Shown: positions 5,657-10,000 of the stretch, piece after piece
Position numbering within the stretch: position 1 is the stretch's first letter
Layout: every line of letters starts with the position of its first letter
Origin: Candidatus Hydrogenedens sp.
Lineage (GTDB): Bacteria; Hydrogenedentota; Hydrogenedentia; Hydrogenedentales; Hydrogenedentaceae
Length of the DNA stretch: 10,000 bases
Direction: 5' to 3'
Assembly: GCA_020216745.1 (NCBI GenBank)
Contig: JAIWNQ010000093.1
Coordinates: 1-10,000 of the forward strand
The notes under the pieces: generated by a model
Databases searched by the model: none
Told to the model about the DNA's origin: nothing
The model's input: the letters and a program-made list of their open reading frames with translations, nothing else
Program-made: the position numbers and the translations under genes

Positions 5657-7909
5657 ATGGTAGAAAAAGTATCAGTTACAGTCGGTTCCAAAGAAATCCT
5701 GTTCGAAACGGGGAAAATTGCAAAACAGGCAGACGGCTCGGTCATTTGTCAGTGTGGAGATACAATAGTATTATCTACCGCTTGCGTTGACATGAATGTC
5801 AAGCCTGATGTTGACTTTTTCCCTTTAACCGTTGATTATCGCGAAAAATTTTACTCCGTAGGACAAATCCCAGGTAATTTTTTCCGTCGTGAATCGAAAC
5901 CCTCAGAGCGTGAAATACTTGTTTCTCGCTTAACAGACCGACCTCTTCGTCCTTTATTTCCGAAGGCATTCAAGAATGAGGTTCAGGTCTGTCAAACTGT
6001 TTTATCCGCAGACAATATTCACGACCCAGATGTATTATCCATTAATGCAGCCTCTGCGTCGCTTCATATTTCACCTATCCCCTTATTAGAACCGATAGGG
6101 GCAGTCCGTGTCGGATATATCGATGGCAATTTCATTGTAAATCCTGCAATAAGCGAGATGAAGGATAGCCTAATCGACCTCGTTGTAGCAGGCACTGCAG
6201 ATGCCATTTGTATGGTAGAGGGGATGGCAAAAGAAGTCTCTGAACAAATCATGCTTGAAGCCCTTGAGTTTGGGCATGAATGGATAAAGAAAATTGTTTC
6301 TGCAATAGAAGAGTTGCGGAGTAAATGTGGTAAAGAAAAGATTAAGGTAGAAGAACCTATACGAAATGCGGAATTGGAGCAAGATGTAAAGCAATGGTTG
6401 TCGTCCAGAATCGAGACTGCTTTGTTCCAACCTGTTAAACACGAGCGACGTGATGCGATTAAAAACCTTGAAGAAGAAGTGCTTACATATGTTAAAGAGA
6501 AATATACCGAAGAGCAACATGCCGAATTTCTTCCTCAAGTAAAGGATATTTTTGAGGAAGTAGTTCGGACAACACTTCGCGAACAAGTTATAAAAGACAA
6601 TCGCCGAGTGGATGGCCGTGCACTAAACGAAATTCGACCTATCACCATTGAGATTGGTATTCTTCCACGAGCCCATGGTTCCGCTCTTTTTACTCGTGGT
6701 GAGACCCAAGCCCTTGTTACTACAACATTAGGAACCAGTCAGGATGAACAGCGGTTAGACGAACTTACAGGTGACGCATTCAGTCGGTTCTTCCTTCATT
6801 ATAATTTTCCACCATGGTCTGTCGGTGAAGTTGGGAAAATAGGTGCCCCTGGCCGTCGTGAAGTTGGACATGGCAAATTAGCAGAACGTGCCCTTACGGG
6901 TGTTTTGCCTTTTGACCCAAATGATTCGACGTTGGTTGAAGACCCTACAAATGCATTCCCGTATGTGGTACGTGTTGTTTCCGATATTACCGAAAGCAAT
7001 GGTTCCAGCTCGATGGCAACGGTCTGTGGCGGTTCTTTGAGTCTGATGGATGCTGGTGTCCCGATAAAAGCACACGTAGCAGGTATTGCGATGGGACTTA
7101 TCAAAGAAGGAGATGAATTTCGAATCCTTACGGATATTTTAGGTGATGAAGACCATCTTGGCGATATGGACTTTAAGGTGTGTGGTACTCGGGAAGGTAT
7201 CACTGCATTTCAGATGGACACAAAAATCAAAGGTGTTCCTCGTTCGGTTATGGAGCAAGCCTTAGAACAAGCCAAGCAAGGACGGCTCCATATATTGGAG
7301 AAAATGGAAGCAGTAATTCCACAACCTCGACCCGAAATATCGCCTTATGCCCCGAGAATTTATACAATAAAGATAGACCCAGATAAGATTCGTGAGGTTA
7401 TTGGGCCTGGTGGAAAAATTATCCGTGATATACAATTAAAAACAGGAACCGAAATTACGATACAAAATGATGGCACTGTTCTGATTGCTGCTGTCGATAA
7501 AGAAAGTGCCGATAAAACTATTGATATGATACAAGCCATAACAGCAGAAGTTGAGGTGGGTAAAATTTATCACGGTAAAGTAACACGTATTATGAACTTT
7601 GGTGCTTTTGTCAGCTTATTAGGGAACCGCGAAGGTTTAATTCATATCTCCGAATTAGCACCTCACCGTGTCCGTGAAGTTACGGATGAAGTTAATATTG
7701 GTGATGAAGTCGATGTTAAGGTAATTGAGGTTGATAAATTTGGACGGATTAACCTTTCTAAAGTTCAGGCAGATATCGAATTAGGGAAAATTCCGAATCA
7801 GCAAAAGAGTAAACCTACACATTCCGAACCACCGTATGATAGATTTGACAGAAAAGACCGAGGCGGAAGGAATCAGGGCAGAAACAATTTTAACAAACAT
7901 CATCGTTAA
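5657..7909 (+). CDS. pnp: Polyribonucleotide nucleotidyltransferase (PNPase)
   Basis: A 750-aa 3'-5' phosphorolytic exoribonuclease that degrades mRNA to nucleoside diphosphates, usually as a trimer and often with RNase E in a degradosome. The first RNase PH-like domain contains GNFFRRESKPSEREILVSR (73-91). An all-helical linker spans roughly 200-310. The second RNase PH core has GSALFTRGETQAL (341-353), GSSSMATVCGGSLSLMDAG (449-467) and GDEDHLGDMDFK (496-507), where D497 and D503 match the catalytic aspartates. A KH domain follows, with the GPGG loop at 583-586, then an S1 domain (about 635-703). The tail (about 711-750) is low-complexity and rich in Arg, Gly, Asn and Lys, probably disordered and RNA-binding. 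No clear Shine-Dalgarno precedes the ATG, but it gives the normal family N-terminus. A TATAAT at 5628-5633 without a good -35 might be an internal promoter. Confidence 0.97.
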   Translation: MVEKVSVTVGSKEILFETGKIAKQADGSVICQCGDTIVLSTACVDMNVKPDVDFFPLTVDYREKFYSVGQIPGNFFRRESKPSEREILVSRLTDRPLRPLFPKAFKNEVQVCQTVLSADNIHDPDVLSINAASASLHISPIPLLEPIGAVRVGYIDGNFIVNPAISEMKDSLIDLVVAGTADAICMVEGMAKEVSEQIMLEALEFGHEWIKKIVSAIEELRSKCGKEKIKVEEPIRNAELEQDVKQWLSSRIETALFQPVKHERRDAIKNLEEEVLTYVKEKYTEEQHAEFLPQVKDIFEEVVRTTLREQVIKDNRRVDGRALNEIRPITIEIGILPRAHGSALFTRGETQALVTTTLGTSQDEQRLDELTGDAFSRFFLHYNFPPWSVGEVGKIGAPGRREVGHGKLAERALTGVLPFDPNDSTLVEDPTNAFPYVVRVVSDITESNGSSSMATVCGGSLSLMDAGVPIKAHVAGIAMGLIKEGDEFRILTDILGDEDHLGDMDFKVCGTREGITAFQMDTKIKGVPRSVMEQALEQAKQGRLHILEKMEAVIPQPRPEISPYAPRIYTIKIDPDKIREVIGPGGKIIRDIQLKTGTEITIQNDGTVLIAAVDKESADKTIDMIQAITAEVEVGKIYHGKVTRIMNFGAFVSLLGNREGLIHISELAPHRVREVTDEVNIGDEVDVKVIEVDKFGRINLSKVQADIELGKIPNQQKSKPTHSEPPYDRFDRKDRGGRNQGRNNFNKHHR

Positions 7910-7949
7910 TCTTAATTTAATATAGTCTGTTTACGTAATTAGTACGCTC

Positions 7950-9248
7950 ATGAAGAACTATAAAAGGGCATCTCGCTTACATATTTCGTCACTTAACGAG
8001 AATATTCATTCATATACACTACCCAATCGGATACGCGTTTTCACGAAACAGATTCCGTATCTTTTCTCAACGACTATTGGTATCTGGTTGCCAATTGGTA
8101 CTACAGCAGAACCGCAAGGCAAAGAGGGACTTGCTCACTTTTTAGAGCATTTGTTCTTTAAAGGGACAAAGACACGAACTACCCGTGAAATTATGGAAGC
8201 AATAGAATGTAAAGGCGGGCAAATCAATGCCTTTACTGCACAAGAATATACGTGCATCTATATCAAAACACTGACAGAACATATACATAACGGGATAGAA
8301 ATCCTTTCCGATATTCTTATCAATTCCACCTTCCATAATTTAGAGAAGGAGAAAAATGTTATCCTGGAAGAAATTGCATCTCTGGAGGATTCACCAGAAG
8401 AGAATATTATAGACTTGCTTCACCAATTTATCTGGCAGAATCATCCCCTATCCCGTCCTATTTTAGGAACCTTTGACTCTGTTAGCCAAATAACGAAACG
8501 GGATATATCAAGTTTCTATAAGAAGTATTACACAACGAATAATCTTATTATTACTGCAGTAGGAAACTTTGAAGAGCCGAGGCTTATTGAATCGATAAAT
8601 CGCTGGTTCCAACACTTTCCTGCAAAGGTATCACCGATAAAACAACAAAAACCCCCTCAATTTCATTCTGGTGTGGAACAGCATAAGCGGGAAATATCTC
8701 AAATACATTTTTGTTTAGCCTTTCCTGCCCCAGCTGTAATAAGTGCCGAACGGTTTATCTGTGATTTAGCAACAAATATTCTCGGTGGAGGTTCAACCTC
8801 ACGACTTTTCTACCGCATTCGTGAGCAAGAAGGATTGGCTTATAATATTTTCTCTTTTCATGACCTCTTCCGAACAGCGGGAGCGTTTGGTGTTTATGCC
8901 GGAGTGGCTCCTGAAAATTTCGAGAGGGTTCTCAATCTAACTGTTCAAGAGATACAACGATTAAAGACGGAATTGGTATCTGAGCAATCGTTAGACCTTT
9001 ATCGAGAGGAGTTAAAAGGCGAATTTCTGCTTGCTCACGAACATGCCTCAACGCACATGACCCGCATAGGAAAGAGTATTATCTATCATAATCAAATTAT
9101 ATCTATTCAAGAATTACTAAACTCTTATGACTGCATAACACCGGAGGAGATTCGCACCTTTTTCCAGAAATACTGTAGAACGGAAACGTCCGCTCTTGTT
9201 TTTATCGGCCCAGAAAAATATAAATTTAAAATGAATATAGAAATATAA
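7950..9248 (+). CDS. M16 family zinc metallopeptidase (processing-peptidase-like, M16B)
   Basis: A 432-aa peptidase related to the mitochondrial processing peptidase beta subunit and to B. subtilis MlpA/YmxG. The inverted zinc motif HFLEH is at 63-67 (ligands H63 and H67, catalytic E66), and the third ligand is in NVILEEIASLED (136-147), most likely E141. The inactive C-terminal half carries GGGSTSRLFYRIREQEGLAY (279-298), with the Arg/Tyr substrate-binding residues R291 and Y298. Zinc motif and R/Y motif on one chain fit an active homodimeric enzyme rather than a split pair. There is no signal peptide, so it is probably cytoplasmic. It begins 40 nt after pnp with no evident Shine-Dalgarno. 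Adjacency to pnp recurs in other bacteria, but the physiological substrate is unknown. Confidence 0.93.
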   Translation: MKNYKRASRLHISSLNENIHSYTLPNRIRVFTKQIPYLFSTTIGIWLPIGTTAEPQGKEGLAHFLEHLFFKGTKTRTTREIMEAIECKGGQINAFTAQEYTCIYIKTLTEHIHNGIEILSDILINSTFHNLEKEKNVILEEIASLEDSPEENIIDLLHQFIWQNHPLSRPILGTFDSVSQITKRDISSFYKKYYTTNNLIITAVGNFEEPRLIESINRWFQHFPAKVSPIKQQKPPQFHSGVEQHKREISQIHFCLAFPAPAVISAERFICDLATNILGGGSTSRLFYRIREQEGLAYNIFSFHDLFRTAGAFGVYAGVAPENFERVLNLTVQEIQRLKTELVSEQSLDLYREELKGEFLLAHEHASTHMTRIGKSIIYHNQIISIQELLNSYDCITPEEIRTFFQKYCRTETSALVFIGPEKYKFKMNIEI

Positions 9249-9275
9249 TCGTGATAAAATTATTTTAAAAATATT

Positions 9276-9815
9276 ATGGCAACAAATAACAAAAATACTA
9301 TTAGAGTAAAAGTTTACAAAGAACCCGGAACAGAAGATATACCCCTTCCGGAATATCAAACTGAAGGTTCTGCAGGTATGGATTTATACGCTGTCGTCCA
9401 TGATGAGGTCGTATTGCAACCGGGCGAACGCAAACTAATCCCTACCGGTATCCGAATCGCCTTACCAGATGGTTACGAGGCACAAATACGACCACGAAGT
9501 GGGTTGGCATTAAAATATGGTGTTGGTATGCCAAACACGCCAGGAACAATTGATGCGGATTATCGCGGGGAGATTGGTGTTATTCTTATTAATTGGGGCA
9601 CGGAACCTTTTAAAATTAAACGGGGCGACCGCATCGCACAAATGATTGTTGCACCTATTACACGAATCGCATGGGAACAGACAGAGTGTTTACCGCCATC
9701 TGGACGTGGTCCTGGCGGATTTGGCCATACCGGAACCTCACACAAAGGGGACACATCGGACAGGTCAGATGTGTCGGACAAGTCGGACAGGTCGGACGTG
9801 TCAGACCTGATATAG
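9276..9815 (+). CDS. dut: dUTP diphosphatase (dUTPase) with a repeat-derived C-terminal extension
   Basis: Hydrolyses dUTP to dUMP and pyrophosphate, keeping uracil out of DNA and supplying the dTMP precursor; family members are homotrimers. All five trimeric dUTPase motifs are present: GSAGMDLYA (31-39), RPRSGLA (72-78), [14 protein letters not shown] (87-100, catalytic D93, uracil-stacking Y96), [10 protein letters not shown] (116-125), and the P-loop-like [10 protein letters not shown] (144-153). The normal family end lies a few residues past motif V, but this protein runs on to 179 aa. Residues 161-178 are six SDx triplets ([18 protein letters not shown]) encoded exactly by a 9-bp DNA repeat, so the tail is almost certainly repeat DNA that displaced the original stop. 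No Shine-Dalgarno is apparent; the gene begins 27 nt after the M16 gene and is probably last in the operon. Confidence 0.96.
   Translation: MATNNKNTIRVKVYKEPGTEDIPLPEYQTEGSAGMDLYAVVHDEVVLQPGERKLIPTGIRIALPDGYEAQIRPRSGLALKYGVGMPNTPGTIDADYRGEIGVILINWGTEPFKIKRGDRIAQMIVAPITRIAWEQTECLPPSGRGPGGFGHTGTSHKGDTSDRSDVSDKSDRSDVSDLI
9756..9809 (+). repeat. Six-unit 9-bp tandem repeat forming an imperfect hairpin
   Basis: Consecutive nonamers: TCGGACAGG, TCAGATGTG, TCGGACAAG, TCGGACAGG, TCGGACGTG, TCAGACCTG. The array is also palindromic. Bases 9761-9779 pair with 9791-9809 in RNA at 17 of 19 positions, three of them G-U, around an 11-nt loop. Because G-U pairs become A-C mismatches on the other strand, the fold favours dut-sense RNA. 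It lies inside the 3' end of dut, ending 11 bp before the stop codon of the convergent transporter gene, a place where it could slow transcription or protect the mRNA 3' end. No U-tract follows. Similar TCGGAC-type repeats occur in intergenic regions of many environmental genomes (recollection). Confidence 0.75.
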
Positions 9816-9820
9816 TTGAG

Positions 9821-10000
9821 TTATCCCTGCTGAATACCCTTTCTCCGAGCCAATGTGAATATAACAAATATAATCATTGCTATCCCGGAGAGAGAGGCTC
9901 CAATAATAAAGGCGGTTGCTGGTCCCAATAAGCCCCAAAATACACCGAAAATAAGGCTGGCGGGCAAAGCAGATATACCTATAAGTGCGTGATACATACC
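9821..10000 (-). CDS. C-terminal end of an MFS-family transporter (partial)
   Basis: The last 59 codons of a minus-strand gene that continues beyond the right edge; its stop TAA is the complement of 9821-9823. The visible residues read GMYHALIGISALPASLIFG, then VFWGLLGPATAFIIGA, then SLSGIAMIIFVIF and a basic ending, ARRKGIQQG. This matches the last two transmembrane helices of major facilitator superfamily permeases: the YHALIG..ALPASLIFG segment is helix 11, followed by a short GP turn, helix 12 and a positively charged cytoplasmic tail. The protein would sit in the inner membrane. Substrate cannot be told from this fragment. The gene converges on dut with only 5 bp between stop codons. Confidence 0.8.
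   Translation of the reverse strand, partial: GMYHALIGISALPASLIFGVFWGLLGPATAFIIGASLSGIAMIIFVIFTLARRKGIQQG

Noticed and set aside
7180..7386. Plus-strand ORF of 68 codons within pnp.
   Set aside because: Alternative frame of well-conserved PNPase sequence, with no family resemblance.
9756..9809. CRISPR-like array.
   Set aside because: Units are 9 bp and contiguous with no unique spacers, and no cas genes are present.
9671..9931. Plus-strand ORF of 86 codons overlapping the dut 3' end.
   Set aside because: Its [13 protein letters not shown] stretch is the nonamer repeat in another frame, and the rest is antisense to the MFS transporter end.

Overview
This is chromosomal DNA of moderately AT-rich composition from an uncultured-looking bacterium. 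It mixes housekeeping genes, which are strongly conserved, with one accessory polysaccharide-degrading enzyme. The CACAGAG-type intergenic palindrome at the left edge and the TCGGACAGG-type nonamer repeat at the right edge are the kind of short repeats I associate with large environmental genomes (Planctomycetes/PVC, Hydrogenedentes and similar phyla). That taxonomic reading is an impression from pattern memory, not a demonstrated placement.

Layout. Bases 1-382 hold no gene but carry several inverted repeats. Bases 383-2620 (+) encode a large secreted GH95-like glycoside hydrolase that stands alone. Bases 2621-2916 are a gap with a candidate promoter and a possible structured leader. Then come gap (2917-3915) and pgk (3972-5219), a two-gene glycolytic operon. 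A strong promoter-like sequence (5228-5257) and a GC-rich leader hairpin precede the second cluster: rpsO (5341-5610), pnp (5657-7909), an M16 zinc peptidase (7950-9248) and dut (9276-9815). The window ends with the C-terminus of an MFS transporter on the minus strand (9821-10000), convergent with dut and only 5 bp from it.

How the genes work together. GapA and Pgk are consecutive glycolytic enzymes (glyceraldehyde-3-phosphate to 1,3-bisphosphoglycerate to 3-phosphoglycerate). S15 and PNPase are a classical pair, a ribosomal protein and an RNA-degrading phosphorylase; the M16 peptidase and dUTPase follow in what looks like one polycistronic unit. The GH95-like enzyme probably releases a sugar such as fucose or galactose from glycans outside the cytoplasm, but has no linked sugar-utilisation genes here.

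Most of the window is ordinary. The best second-look items are: a leader hairpin before rpsO whose loop is perfectly complementary to codons 3-5 of rpsO, giving a plausible S15 autoregulatory pseudoknot; a Cys-rich tail on Pgk; a dUTPase whose C-terminus is extended by an in-frame 9-bp repeat array that also forms a long hairpin at the convergent gene junction; conservative replacements at catalytic positions of the GH95-like enzyme; and a possible structured leader before gap. I saw no CRISPR array, insertion sequence, tRNA, rRNA or defence system.
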